This document shows positions 44,129 to 57,465 of a DNA stretch of 64,000 bases, one piece after another. The position numbers and the translations under genes are program-made. Where the stretch lies: NCBI GenBank assembly GCA_030248215.1, contig JASANG010000801.1:186001-250000 (forward strand), in the 5' to 3' direction. Numbering within the stretch: position 1 is the first letter of the stretch; each line of letters starts with the position of its first letter. A model generated the notes under the pieces. That model was not told the DNA's origin. It was given only the letters and a program-made list of their open reading frames with translations, and did no database searches. This stretch comes from Enoplolaimus lenunculus. Lineage: Eukaryota > Nematoda > Enoplea > Enoplida > Thoracostomopsidae.

Positions 44129-47030
44129 GCACATATTTAGCTGTTTATAGTATACTGTATGAGTAGAAAAGGTTAATATATTATCGATGGGTTACCGGAT
44201 ATCCAGATCTGCGTCAAAAAACAACGGTATATCCAAATATTCAGACGTATTCATATATCTGAAAGTACAATATTATGTAATTAAACCTATAAAACACACT
44301 CAATCTGCTCTGGAAATATATTTGAGCGTTTTAACTCAACATCTCATGATTTTGGCAACTTTTATGCTACATTGTGTATAGCGCTTACAATCGATTCCCG
44401 TGTTTTACTCCAACGGGACGGTCAATCCTTGATGCTAAAAATGATCTCTGGTCTGACTGTGGAGTTTGTGTCACAATTTGGGTTGTTATTTATGATTAAG
44501 TACGGTTGTAATATGGAACTTATTAAAGTTTATACATAGGAATGTACTTTCAAAATTTAAGTACGCTTTAAAGTTTCAAAGTCAAATTATTTGGTTCTCG
44601 AGTCATTTATGCGCTACAATTAGGGACAATTGACATTTATGGACTTTTATTCGTATTACTACAGTAGTGAAATTCTGTATAATATCGCCAACTTTTTATT
44701 TGTTTTGTGCGTTTTATTTTAACTTTGATAGTACAATCAGAAAGAAAAATTGCCGAAATTTTTTTAAAAAATTCACTTTATCAGGGTGCAAGTGTATTAA
44801 GTGAAAAATACCACAGCCGAATGTCAAAGATGGTTGCTGGAGGTGAGGCGAAATCAGGTAGTTTAAAATAATGTTTAATTTGCAAATTTTAGTAAATATC
44901 TGTAATGTGTCGTTAAATCTTTTATTTTTACAAATTTGCGGTAATTTTTTGCTTAATTGTACCAAAAGTTAAAACGAAACGCACCAAAGAACGAAATTCT
45001 GTAAAATTTCATTATTGGTCATCAATCTTATAATGCGTGCGCTAATGTAAAAAGTTGTCTAACCGCCCGGTAGGGATGTGTGTACAAATCGAAGCTGCAA
45101 CTAGCGTGTAGGTACAATTTTACGCGGAACGTAGACACAGTTGTCGCGACACTGTACGAAGGGAGTCGGGACAAAAGGTAAAAAATTAAGCAAAATAAAT
45201 AAGTGTATATGTTTGTGTTGTTGTTTATGTTTGCGATGCTACATGAACACAGTGCAATATTTCTTTGCGTTCTTGTTAGGGACTACCAGACTTTATAGTG
45301 ACCTCGTAATAGAGTGTGTTAAACCTGCCGGAGCAGGAGGTGAGGCGAAACTATGTAGTAAAAATGATGGTTAATTAGTTAATTTTAATCAATATCAGCA
45401 ATATGTTGTTTGGTTTTACGCTAGTTTTCTGCGAAATTTCAGCCGGGTATTCGTTTGTTGTAAAAATTGGTGGAAGTTTCCGTTTAGAAATAACGGAAAT
45501 TCAACGTTTACGTTCAAAATATAAATCAATTTTTCAAGTGCAAATATGCTGCGATTTTTAGATATGAAATAAAAATTGCGAAATTCATCTAAAACCTTAA
45601 AAATTTCGATGTAGCCGGCATATTTTCAGTAATGCACGCCTCAGTTGGCAGAAAAATAGCAATGTACCCGGTACCTTCCAGGTTGAAGCCGTAACTAACG
45701 CTACATAAATTTTACTTGTTTTTGTTTTATTCAAAATCGTAAAAATTTGCGTAAAAATTTGAACACCTTTCATAGACAAGTGTACGATATTTCGTTTTAT
45801 ATTAGAAGAAAAAATTGCCATAGCCGTAGGCGAGGCAAAATTAGGTAGTTAAATTGATATTAAATTAAGACTTGAAACGAAACGCCAGATACATGTTTGT
45901 CAAACTTTGCAAAATTTCGCTACCGAAATTTGCGCAGCCTCAATCAAAAATTCTGCCAGATCCGGAGGCCGATTTTCGGCCGGAGCTAGACCTCCGGTTG
46001 AATGCTGGTTTACACTACAGAATTTTTTGCAAATTTTGACCACCCTGCTTAGCAGGGTACAACAGGAACTCAGCCTCCGGTTGTGGCAAAAAATCGTCCT
46101 CCGGCTCTTGTAATTTTGCCGGAGGTTCCAGCTATAGATGGGCTCCGGATATCCGGATATGAAAAATATCCGGGTATGTATCCGAACTGAAAAAAGTATC
46201 CGGATATCCGCCGGATATCCGAAATGCTTGTCTAAACATTGTTTTGGAATAATTTGCATAGTTTCACCACCAAAGTAGATGGAGCTTACGAAAAAAATTC
46301 AGTTTCCAAACCTCAGTAAAATATTAAACCACATTCTTGCATAATTGTTCCATGATGATTCAAAATCTTTGGGCCTGAGTTTCTGAAGAATTCGATATAC
46401 GGTTGGGTTCTACACAGGTCCAGCTTTATCCGTAATTCAATGCAACGCTAATTATACCTCTGGGACGTTTTAGCAGTTTTATTTAACACAAAGTTTCTGA
46501 GTTACTTCGTGTATCTGAGAATGATGATAGCAAGTTTACTGAGAACAGTATGATATAGACTACAGATGAACATCTGATATCCTATCCGAATAAGAAAAAT
46601 GTCTAAGGACCCCTACCTTACAATTTGTCCCCATATAAATTTTTTGTGATAAAATGATATGGTCATTCATTACCGTACAATTTGTCTTCTCATCATAATA
46701 CTTTCGTTATAAAATTGCGTTTCAAAATATTTACAATCCCGCCCGTTTAGAACTTTCTGGATGCGCTGCTGAAAGCGCAACACCAGTATAAGCAACATGG
46801 CTGATGTTTGTACGACTTAGCGTAAGTGTATTTCAATGTGGTTTTTCAATGTGGTTCTTTGTTCTTTGAACTAAAGTGATTCGAGTAGATATAGTTCGAG
46901 GGAATGTTATATTCGATGGAATCTCTATTGCAGTGGTTTATAGTTCGAGGGAATGTTATATGCGATGAATCTCTACAGAAGAGCAAAGACAAGCCAAATC
47001 AACTCGTCACGCGTTCCCCCCCCCCCTGAT
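44129..47030. other. Intergenic repeat remnants, no gene
   Basis: No recognised gene. It holds a family D right half (about 44530-44668), family L fragments at 44790-44960, 45290-45420 and 45900-46130, a CCGGATATCCGGATAT palindromic patch at 46138-46225, and a 48-bp-spaced duplicate of ATAGTTCGAGGGAATGTTAT at 46892 and 46940. Confidence 0.5.
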
Positions 47031-47614
47031 GCGGCGTTCAAGTTATAACTGGGGCAGCTTGGAACACGTTTTGTCCAAGTTGATTCGACGTCAACATAAA
47101 ATTTTGTGATCCGAATAGAGGATATGTAGACAAAATGTGAATGTCATATGACATTGACTTACAAATCACTTATCATATGATATTTATACAGGACAATGGA
47201 ATTTGTGCACGCTAAATAAAATAGTAAAAAGTCGGATAATGCAGCATTAAATGATTTCGCAAGTCGAATTAGCTTCTACGATTCTGTTTCTCGCTAAGTT
47301 TTTCCCAAAATATATTCCTAAGTACAAATAATTCAAATTTGAAATTTTAGTATCATATATGACATTCTACAGGACAATCAAGCTAGTTTACCGCAACTTT
47401 GCAGACATTTTCAAACATATCATATGATACTCGCATACAATATATGGAATATCATATGATATTGCAGTACAAACAGCAGATGTCACATCAGGATAGCAGA
47501 CAATTCCAATTTTTTGAATCTGATTGCGGGTAAACAGTCAGACAAAATGTTACCAGCTATAGTCATAGGGACAAAACGTGTTCCAGGCTGCCCCAGTTAT
47601 AACGTGAACCCCGC
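47031..47614. mobile_element. Family N TIR element
   Basis: Left GCGGCGTTCAAGTTATAACTG and right CCCAGTTATAACGTGAACCCCGC are inverted. Internal AATGTCATATGACATTGAC and AATATCATATGATATTG palindromes match the copy nested in the minisatellite at 16710-17380. Confidence 0.85.
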
Positions 47615-47616
47615 AT

Positions 47617-48566
47617 GAGTGAACCGAATAAGAGGAGGGACTGATATTTATTTGACCTCTCCCAGGGTGCAACCGGATTTCCGGTTCCGGTAGGGAAATC
47701 CGGTATTTTGCACTATCCGGTTCCGGTAAGAAATCCGGTATTTTTTCACCGGAATATTCCGGTATCTTCGGTATTGAAAAGTTTTTCTCAGTCAAAAATT
47801 TAAGACAATTGGCATATTATTCTAACTTAGTTATCTAAAATCGTCCGAGCGTCTTATTTATTTAGTAATCTGTAAGCAATCTTCTAAACTGAATACCCAG
47901 AACTATTGAGGTACTGTAGTGGCTAGTGAGTGAACCGAATAACAGTCGGGACTGATATTTATTTGACCTCTCCCAGGGTGCAACCGGATTTTCGGTTGCG
48001 GTAGGGAAATGGGATATTTTGCACAATCCGGTTCCGGTAAGCAATCCGGTATTTTTTCAACGGAATATTCCGGTATCTTCGGTGATGAAAATTTTTTCTT
48101 AGTCGAAAATTTAAGACAATTGGCATATTGTTCTAACTTAATTAAGTGATAAAATAGCGCTTAAAAATGAATAAAAATGAATTTTTAACTGATATTTTTT
48201 GTTTTCCGGTTCCGGTATTTTAAAATTCCGGTTTCACATCCCGTCCTCCGCCACACTTCCTTACACATATATGCGGTATTATAACTAACCCTTCTATTGA
48301 ATGTTTATTTGCCTTGTGTCAAAAGCTTTAGCCATTAATGCAAGGTAATATTAGGAACGTACTTTGAAAACATAAGTACACTTAAAAGTTTTGAACTCAC
48401 CTTTATTTGGTTCTGAAGTCATTTATGCGCTACAATTAGGAATAGACATTTATGGACCCTAATAAGGGTTCAGGGACTCTATGCGCTTACGGACTCTTAT
48501 TAGGGACACGGAATCCTATTGATTAGGACTCAAAAAGTGTACCACCTCTTATTCGGGTCACTACAG
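47617..48566. mobile_element. Duplicated family D/family L composite
   Basis: GTGAACCGAATAA..GGGACTGATATTTATTTGACCTC then CAGGGTGCAACCGGATT occurs at about 47621-47700 and again at 47929-48000, about 308 bp apart. A family L element had inserted in family D before the composite was duplicated. The far end is the normal family D end TTATTCGGGTCACTACAGTA. Confidence 0.65.
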
Positions 48567-49470
48567 TACTGGCCGGGGTAAAACTGAAGGGCTGCCGCCG
48601 GCTCTGGCAGAAAATCGGCCTCCGGCTCCGGTAAAATTTTTAATAACATATTCCAGATATTGGCTAAAATTAACTAGTTAACCATTATCGTTACTACCTA
48701 ATTGCGCCTCACCCCCGGCTCCGGCAAGTTTGCACCTACACATATATGCGGTATTGTAACTAACCCTCGAATTTAAGTTTTGAACTCACCTTTATTTGGT
48801 TCTGAAGTCATTTATGCGCTACAATCAGGATGACATTTACGGACCCTAATTAGGGTTTAGAGACTCTGTGCCCTTACGGACTCTTATTAGGGATACGGAA
48901 TTCTATTGATTGGGACTCAAAATGGGTACCACCTCTTATTCGGATCACTACAGTACTGGCCAGGGTAAAACTGACCGGCTGCCACCGATTGGCAGAAAAT
49001 CGGCCTCCGGCTCCGATAAAATTTTTAATAACACATTGCAGATATTGGCTAAAACTATCTAGTCAACCATCATCGTTACTACCTAATTGCGCCTCACCCC
49101 GGCTCCGGCAAGTTTGCATCCTGGTACTGGCATAATACCGATTTTTAGATCTTCTATGCTCATATCAATGTGCTTGAGGGTCACGGTACTTCCTTTAGAG
49201 CAACAAGTGCTTAAGAAACGAAAATTGAGGTTCGGAAACTCAAAAACGAGTTTAGAATATTCCAAATACAAAATTTCATTTCGGATATCCGGATAAATAT
49301 CCGGCAAGAATGATATCCGGATATGAAAAAAGATCCGAAGCCCAACACTAGTTCTAGCAATTTCGTTCGATAGTAAAATTACTTTTTTATATTCGCCTCA
49401 CCTCCGCTCCGGCAAGTTTCCTTTACCTCCGGCTCCGGCATTTTCACCTCCGGTTGCACCCTATTGCATA
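48567..49470. repeat. Family L and D fragments, two related blocks
   Basis: The block CAGTACTGGCC(G/A)GGGTAAAACTGA then GGCAGAAAATCGGCCTCCGGC occurs at about 48565 and 48953, each preceded by a family D right end, indicating a duplication of about 390 bp. A TATCCGGATAAATATCCGGC patch is at 49275-49345. Confidence 0.6.
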
Positions 49471-49653
49471 GACATTCTCGCATCGTATTAACCATTTAAC
49501 GTAAGTATATACGTTTGTGTTGTTTAACGAGCCAAACAGATCAGTAAACATACTCCCTAATGCCTTGCTTCGATTTGATTCCGAATTCCAAACATATGTT
49601 TTGCTTGGTACGGCGATGCCATTTTTAGGAGCTTTAATTGCGAGATTTTCCAA
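49444..49653 (-). CDS. Possible isolated exon of unknown protein
   Basis: The reverse strand reads LAIKAPKNGIAVPSKTYVWN then SESNRSKALGSMFTDLFGSL, more protein-like in composition than the surrounding DNA. No clear splice donor or family match; it may be a decayed gene or transposon fragment. Confidence 0.2.
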   Translation of the reverse strand: MENLAIKAPKNGIAVPSKTYVWNSESNRSKALGSMFTDLFGSLNNTNVYTYVKWLIRCENVYAIGCNRR

Positions 49654-50271
49654 AAAGAATCTTTAGCTGTTGTAGAATGCTAGAAACTGCCACAGGACTA
49701 CGCATTACAGACAAAATACGATAAAAAAATAGTGTCGACCGGAGATGGAGCGTAGACTAAACAAAACACTCGATTTTACTGTAATATATAGTCAATGCCA
49801 TGGAGAATGGATCATCGTTGGTTGTTTAACTGTATACTTAATTCTTTGAAATTTGATGTGTGTGTAAAAGTGACGGCTAATGTAATGAGATCTATTTCCT
49901 ATTAAGAAACGATGCAAAAATTGTTTTCGAGACCTCACAAATGCGGCATTGAGTATATATAAAGAGTAGGTATACAGCTAATATATGTACTGAATGATAA
50001 CCGTTAAAAAAGATGCAGTTTTCTGCAAACAACTGAGGTGCGCAAATGGCGGATACAACATCCAAAATTTTGTAGCATTTAGGATCTGATTTTTTTGTTC
50101 TAACCGAACAATTGCACCATATATACGTACCGCAGAACGGAAAAATTACCTGATTCTTTAGTGATTTAAATACGATTATATAATTGACAAAAAAATTAAA
50201 TTTCCGGTATTTTGATAACGGAAACAGACACAGAAATTTACCCAAAGGATATCCATTATGTACTTCTTTGT

Positions 50272-50313
<42 letters not shown>

Positions 50314-51477
50314 AAATATTATGAAGTTTAGTGAAATGTTAATCAAATGACAAAATCAATAAGAAAATAGCAAATGTTAATGAAATGACTGAAAGGAATA
50401 TACACAAGCAATGAAAAATAAATATTGCATATTGTACGCCTTTAATGAGCACTTTAATTTGCACAAAATGGCAGGTTAACCGGTTGGAATTTCAGGAACT
50501 TTCAGGGTCAAAAATCGTTGATAAAGGGCAATAAACATGCAAAACGTGAATAACCAGTGTTGAACAACCCAATGTCGTAATTTTCTTTTATTGTTAGTAT
50601 ATATCCATATTGAAAATTACCAACATTTGGCCACACTTACACATTTTTGATTTACATCAAATTTGTTTTTCAGCAAATTTCTCTCAAAACCACTATTAGG
50701 TAATGTTGAAAATTAGTAACATTTCTTCACACTTACACTTCTAGCCGTTTCGAGTATTTAGAAATTACTGGGAGATATATCCTCTATTCTTCATTTTGTA
50801 TACGTCCTTGTTACAGAATGAACGCCAAATATTAAGCATACATGTAAAAGTCTACAAAAACCAAACGGTAATTATCAAAGAAAATACAAAGATATTGAAA
50901 ACTATACGACAAAACTATTCACAATATATAAATGCTTTCAAAATCAAAAGCAGAAAGGCACCAGAACAAAAGACTAATTTCTGGCAAACCCAGTGAACTC
51001 TGCCACTAAATTCAGAAAATACAACGCTCGCACCCACCGTTAGGTTACGTATAAAGCGCAACTTGTTCATATAAGCTATTTTAAAAGAGTGCGTACTAGG
51101 AATGCCAGAAATAAATTTATCACGAAGTTTCAGAAATAACCGCCAAATACCAAGAAAATATATAGAAAATCACAAATACTGAGCATTGAAACGTAAACAC
51201 GAAACGCCATCATTTTAACAACTGGAAATAGGCAACCTTCATTTCCAAAAGATTAAGGTTTTATACGTATTAAATTTACCAGCGCGACAAATTTTCAATA
51301 AAATTTGACCCAAAGTCAATGCATATTACCATTGGTCGCTTGGAATAGCATAGCAAGCACCGCTAACTAGTGTACCAACAGATGATACTGTGATTGAACG
51401 CTGACAGCGACTGCTCCAATAATTTCAACACTTAAGACTGAAATGGAGACTCCAATTCATGCCAGGTGCTTATGAAA
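49654..51477. other. AT-rich intergenic, no gene
   Basis: Includes a pure (AT)n microsatellite at about 50275-50311. Around 50580-50750 the phrase GAAAATTA(C/G)(C/T)AACATTT recurs. No coding region recognised. Confidence 0.45.
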
Positions 51478-52045
51478 TCGCGATTTTTGATCAAACCGTT
51501 CTTCAAAAAGACTGGGATATGGCTAAACTGTAACAGCTCCAGTAATTTTACAGCACTTAAGACTTAAATGCAGATTGACAATTCGAGCCACCTAATTTTA
51601 TCACATACGTTGTAAGTTTCCGACCTCTGCCAACATGCCACCGGATATTGTTCGATAGTTGATACCGCTCGTTTGAAGTTTATCAGCTTGTTCCGGGGTG
51701 AGAGACCAATTGCATCTCAAATGGTATTTTAACTGAAAACGGGTCACGTTAGACAACAATTCCTGAAACGCTGTGAACACTCAATGCCTTGTTTTGGAAA
51801 TATGTTGCGGCCACATATATCCTCCATTCTGCACTGTTCTGACTATGATTTAGATGTATCAATAGCATCTCTGTCTATTGATCGTCATTCACTGAATTGA
51901 CAGCCGAACTGCATTGATATCTTGCTTGAGATCCGGTTGCTTACGTTAGGTTCGGCTCCTGTGTTACCTTTCAGTTTCGCTGAAATCTTATTGAGCTTTT
52001 CTACACCGTCGAATAGAGTGTTGACACTAAACTTGCCGTACTTAC

Positions 52046-52169
52046 CTATGTTTGCGACTTCGAACGTTCAGTGAAGAAATGGTCGTACAGTAAACGCTGA
52101 ACGTCCATAAGCATCACCTTATGTGTCTTGTTCAGTTCCATAAACAATTGCTGTGTTGCCGCTGTTGTC
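52046..52169 (-). pseudogene. Arm ORF, left copy: DVQRLLYDHFFTERSKSQ peptide
   Basis: The minus strand reads ATQQLFMELNKTHKVMLMDV then QRLLYDHFFTERSKSQT and stop. The stop is followed at once by a good donor (GTAAGTACGG). The mirrored right-arm copy keeps the same frame with only a few residue changes. Function unknown. Confidence 0.35.
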
Positions 52170-52991
52170 ATTGCTGATTTTGCTATTGTTGTGTTGTCAT
52201 TGATGCTGGTGTTTGTTGTTATGGCCGTCGTTGTTGTTGTTGTGTTAGTTGTTATGGTCTTTGTTGTCACGGCTGCTGTCGTCGTCCACGAACTCATTCT
52301 TGTTGGTGTTATCGTAATCGTATTGTCGTCCAACAACAACACAACAAATGCAAACGACACAATCGTCCACAGCATAAACAACATCAACACCATCAATAAC
52401 AATACAAAGTCTCCGCCTATGCCTCGACACAAACATCAAATCAATAATGCCCTAGCCAGTTGCGCCAGCTATACCCTTGTAACCACAACAATATCAACAT
52501 CATCAACAGATATAGGATCACCAACCTTTTCATTGTCCCGATTCTGGTTACTCCGAAATTCAAGGTGTGAGGATGTTCAGATTTCAAACGTCAGAATTTG
52601 ATCTCACTCATAAATGTCTGCTGGCCATCTATACGCTCAACTCAAAATGAAATTCGCAATCACTTCATTGCCATTCAGATTCGAACGATCTTGGTCTAGT
52701 GTTACAAGCCTGGATCTATGCCGTCTCAGTTCAACAGAAGAAACTGATCAGTGTAGATAATACGTTCGCATACAACACAATTTTGGCGAAAATCAATTGG
52801 TCACCATTTACAGATCTGCGTTCGGATCACTGGTCCTATTGGAGTCACGACCGATTTCAACAAGTGATTATTTGTCTGAAACATCGCATCGTTCCAAGTT
52901 TTGTCTTAAAGTTTATCAAAACTGCATCTATCGCGTTTGCTTCTCAACTTGCTGCCACGTGGCAAAACTCTATTGTACTATGCACCTTCAA

Positions 52992-53369
52992 TTGTTCTAT
53001 ACCACACTGCTCTAAGGAAAAGCAGCAACAACGAAATACCAAGCCGTGGTGAAACGATGGTTTGTTGCTATCAAACATCGTAATTAGCACAACCGTAATG
53101 TCTGCAACAACAGTCAAGCACGCCTAATCAATGGCGCCGACTTGGCACCAACTCATTCAGACATTATTGATCAAAAACTGTTGTTCTATACCACACTGCT
53201 GTAAGAAAAAACAGTAGCAACGAAATATAAAGCCATGGTGAAACGATGGATTGTTACTTCAAGCATCGTAATTAGCACAACCGTAATGTCTGCAACAACA
53301 GTCAAGCACGCCTAATCAATGTCGCCGACTTGGCACCAACTCTTTCAGACATTATTGATCAAAAACTGG
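52992..53369. repeat. 189-bp tandem duplication
   Basis: TTGTTCTATACCACACTGC starts at 52992 and again at 53181. Both copies contain CAACCGTAATGTCTGCAACA and CAGTCAAGCACGCCTAATCA, then CGACTTGGCACCAACTC. Confidence 0.85.
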
Positions 53370-53439
53370 TGTACAAGACGCTCCAGGTTTTGAAAAACCG
53401 ATTATCTACTATCAATAACAAAGCAAGTAAGCACAATGA

Positions 53440-55640
53440 TTACCTTCTGGTTACAAATAAAACGACGACAATGACAACAAAAACGACGGTAACGGCAATA
53501 ACAACAACAATGACAACAAAAACAACAATGGCAAAGATGATAACAACGGCGATAGCAGGTCATTAGCAACAATGACAACAAAAACGACGCCGACAATAAC
53601 GGTAAAAACCATGACAAAAGTAACCACAACGACGACGATGACAACAATACGGAAACAACGGAACGATAACAACAGCAGCGAAAATAACAAAGACTATGAC
53701 AACAATGACAGCAGTAACCACAACAAAACAACGACGAGCAGAGCAGTGTCAAGACCAACAAACAATGACACGACAACGATGACAACAGCAACAAAAAACA
53801 GCAACCAACAAAATACATCAATAACAGCAAAGAAAACAAACACAAAAATGATAACAACGAATGCAATAACAATGACGGCAAACGACAAAACCACCACAAA
53901 GCAACGACAACAAATAAAACAACGAACGACGACAGCAATGGCAACAATGATGAAGAATACAACGACAAGAGCAATAATAACAGCAAGCACAGCTATGACA
54001 ACAACGTTCGAAACGACAATAACGAGAACAACACTAACAATAATAATAATAACAACAAAGATACCAACTATGATACCAACAACGATGATGCCAACAACGA
54101 GAACGATGGCAATAACGACGACGAAGAACACAACGGCACAACTGTGGAAACGATAATAAGAACGAGAACAACAACAGTAATAACAATAACAACAAATATG
54201 ACAACGGCGACGACAATTACAGCAATTACCACAACAAAACAACAACGATTACAACAGTGACAACAACAACGATGACACAACGACAGAGCTGACAAAAATA
54301 ACATCGTCAACAACGAGGACGATGATGACAACGCCAACAACGATAACAATGACGACATCCGACACTGCCAGCAACAACAACAAAATAACAACGACGACAA
54401 CAAATGTCAATAGCACAACAAAACGACGACGAGAAAAGTGACATCAGCAACGATGAAACGATAACAACAACAAAAACAATGGCAACAATGACGAGGACAG
54501 TGACAGCAACAATGGCAACGATAACCGCAACTGACAATAACAACAACAACAACAACGATGACACAACAAAGACGATGTTAACGACAACGGCAACAACCAC
54601 AGCTATAACAACGATTACAAGAACAGCGACAACCGCCAGAACAACAATGACAACAACGTTGGAAATGACAATAACGACAAGAACAACAACAACAATAATA
54701 ATAACAACAACGACAAATTTGACACGGCGACGACGATAACGACAAGAGCCGAAGCAATGACAGCAACAACGTCGACAAAACATCGGCGACTATAACAGTG
54801 ACAATAACAACGACGGCGATCACAATAACATCAACATCAAAGATAAAACAGCAACGATGACAACGATGACACGACAATAGCAACAATGAGGACAAAGGCA
54901 AAGACAGAAACAATAACAACAACGAAAACAATGACTACATCAACCACAGTACCAGCAACAACGATAACAACTATGACAACAATAAATACGACGACAACAA
55001 TGATAATAACAGTGATAACAACAACTACAACAAAACGACGATAACAGCGACAATACGGGCGACAGCAACAATGACAACGACGAGGACGACGGCGACAGAA
55101 ACGATAACAATGACAGCACAACGATAACAACAAAACAACAATGACAACAGCTACAACGGTGACAACAAAAACAACAACCACAATGACAACTGCATCGATA
55201 AAAACGACAACAATAACGCAACAACAAGAACAATATTGAGACAGCTAGCACAACGCTCGATGAATGCAGTGACGCAAATCAAACTATTTTTAGACGCCTA
55301 CGTTGAATCATCAACAGCAACACCAAAAAGAGCATTAACAACGACGACAATAACAACACAGACAACAACAACACGGTAACGAATACGATAACAGCGAATA
55401 CAACAACAGCAATAACGCCGACAACAAGACAATAATAACAATGAAACGCAGATAACAACATCATCATCAACAACAACAAAAACAACAACAACAGTATCAC
55501 AAAAACGATTACGATAACACCAACAAGAATTAGTTCGTGGACGACGACCGCGACAACAAAGACCATAACAACTAAGACAACAATGACGGCCATAACAACA
55601 AACAGCGTCAATGACAACACAACAACAGCAAAACCAGCAA
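53440..55640. repeat. CAACAAYGACAA low-complexity core
   Basis: About 2.2 kb of short degenerate words (ACAACAACGACAACAATGAC and similar), strongly purine/A-C biased on the plus strand. It produces long but meaningless Thr/Asn-rich plus-strand frames and Val/Leu/Cys-rich minus-strand frames. Confidence 0.9.
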
Positions 55641-55649
55641 TGACAATAG

Positions 55650-55765
55650 CGGCAACACAGCAATTGTTTATGGAACTGAACACGACACATAAGGTGATGT
55701 TCATGGACGTTCAGCGTTTACTGTACGACCATTTCTTCACTGAACGTTCGAAGTCGCAAACATAG
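55650..55765 (+). pseudogene. Arm ORF, right copy: DVQRLLYDHFFTERSKSQ peptide
   Basis: Reads ATQQLFMELNTTHKVMFMDV then QRLLYDHFFTERSKSQT and stop. It differs from the left-arm copy at K/T and L/F only over this part. A GTAAGT follows the stop. Confidence 0.35.
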
Positions 55766-56030
55766 GTAAGTACGGCAAGTTTAGTGTCAACACTCTATTC
55801 GACGGTGAAGAAAAGCTCAATAAGATCTCAGCAAAACTGAAAGGTAACACAGGAGCCGAACCTAACGTAAGCAACCGGATCTCAAGCAAGATATCAATGC
55901 AGTTCGGCTGTCAATTCAGTGAATGACGATCAATAGACAGAGATGCTATTGATACATCTAAATCATAGTCAGAACAGTGCAGAATGGAGGATATATGTGG
56001 CCACAGCATATTTCCAAAACAAGGCATTGA

Positions 56031-56258
56031 ATGTTCACAGCGTTTCAGGAATTGTTGTCTAACGTGACCCGTTTTCAGTTAAAACACCGTTTGAGATGCA
56101 ATTTGCCTCTTACCAAGGAACAAGCTGATAAACTTCAAACGAGCGGTTTCAACTATCGATCTATATCTGGCGGTATGTTGGCAGAGGTCGGGAACTTACA
56201 ACGCGCAAGGTACAATTACCTGGCTCGAATTGCATTTAACCGTTTAAGCCTTAATTAA
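56031..56258 (+). CDS. Arm ORF 2, unknown 75-residue protein
   Basis: MFTAFQELLSNVTRFQLKHR then LRCNLPLTKEQADKLQTSGF and SGGMLAEVGNLQRARYNYLA. The left arm (minus strand, about 51790-51605) keeps the same frame with conservative changes but stops after GNLQR. An unrecognised protein, maybe a remnant of the element's own gene. Confidence 0.35.
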   Translation: MFTAFQELLSNVTRFQLKHRLRCNLPLTKEQADKLQTSGFNYRSISGGMLAEVGNLQRARYNYLARIAFNRLSLN

Positions 56259-56318
56259 GTCACATTACAGTCTTTTGAAGAATGGTTTGTTCAAAAATTG
56301 CGGTTTTCTATGTGTGAC

Positions 56319-57465
56319 TGCAGCATTTGCACGAGTTTTAAAAATGTACGCGCTAAACAAACAGTTTGATAGCACAAGACATGTATATAGAATTACTATA
56401 AATATCAACCTTTAAGTAAAAAACTAAATTTAAATTAACCCTGGGTTTACATAAAACATGCCAACTAATCAAAGCATGCTAAGCGTTAGTCCAGTTAAAT
56501 AATAATTATAGATTACAGCAACACAATTATTACACGAATTCGTACTCAAAATTAAATACCCGTTAATTACAGTACAATACAAAAACATGATGCATAAAAA
56601 TACCAAGCGAAAATTAACACATACATTACTCCTGCGACTAATTTGTGATATAACCTTAACTACCGATCTCTGACAATACAAACATTACCTTAAAGAAACA
56701 GCAGCCGTGAGCATATCGTTCTATTACTGTTTCACGTTGGTTTCAAATTTGCATAGCAACTTCAGTCATATCACACCTAAATAAACCAGATTTCTACACA
56801 AAAATTAAACATCCGTCCAACATATAAATTAATAACAGCATCACAAAAAGGAATTACGAGTTTTTGAATATTAATTCTCCAATATCAGGATGTGACAGGA
56901 TTTTTAGCGTAAACCAATTGATACTTTTTTAATCCAAACATCACTACAAAATATATAATACCCGTTAATCTTAACTACCGGTGATTTACTACAATCTGAC
57001 TGTTAATGTATTACCGAAACCGGATATCCAGATCACATCCTGATTATAAGCAATAAAGCAACTTTAAGCTTCAAAAACTGAGCAAAGACATAATTCAAAA
57101 ATTGAGCAGACATATGAATACACAAACTTTTGGCACATGTAATATAATAATAATAATTTTAATAATAATAATAACTATATAATAATAATACTGGTCAACT
57201 GGGACAGTTGAAGTGACTGCGGCAAGAGTTCCGGTTACGAGAATATGCTTAGTCGTCTTAATTGCGGCATCTGCATATCAACCGAAGGTAATAGCCAGGA
57301 TTTGATAAACGTGAAGTCAGAAGCAAAGAAAGCAAATGACGTCAGACGCAAAGAAAACAAATAATCGTCTTCAAATAGTCGAGGACGACGTAACGAATAG
57401 CAATCTTCAACAGAAGTATCTCTAAAATAAATGATACTGTAAGCATGTTATAAGCATACTACTTC
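56319..57465. other. AT-rich intergenic, no gene
   Basis: Contains an (ATAATA)n patch at 57145-57190 and no recognised gene. Confidence 0.45.

Larger units (their letters stand above)
51478..56318. mobile_element. Foldback-like element with about 0.8-kb inverted arms
   Basis: Left arm about 51478-52330 and right arm about 55505-56318 are reverse complements with high identity (for example GATCGTCATTCACTGAATTGAC against GTCAATTCAGTGAATGACGATC). Between them are about 1.1 kb of unique DNA (52440-53400), including a 189-bp tandem duplication, and about 2.1 kb of CAACAA-rich DNA. No transposase domain is recognised. It resembles foldback transposons or a large inverted duplication. Confidence 0.75.

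Noticed and set aside
52699..53052. 117-residue plus-strand frame in the foldback-like element
   Set aside because: No motif recognised, and it runs into a tandem duplication whose second copy breaks the frame. Insufficient support for a gene.
53400..55700. Long Thr/Asn-rich (+) and Val/Leu/Cys-rich (-) open frames
   Set aside because: Produced by CAACAA-type low-complexity DNA that rarely contains stop codons. No domain, and mutually overlapping.
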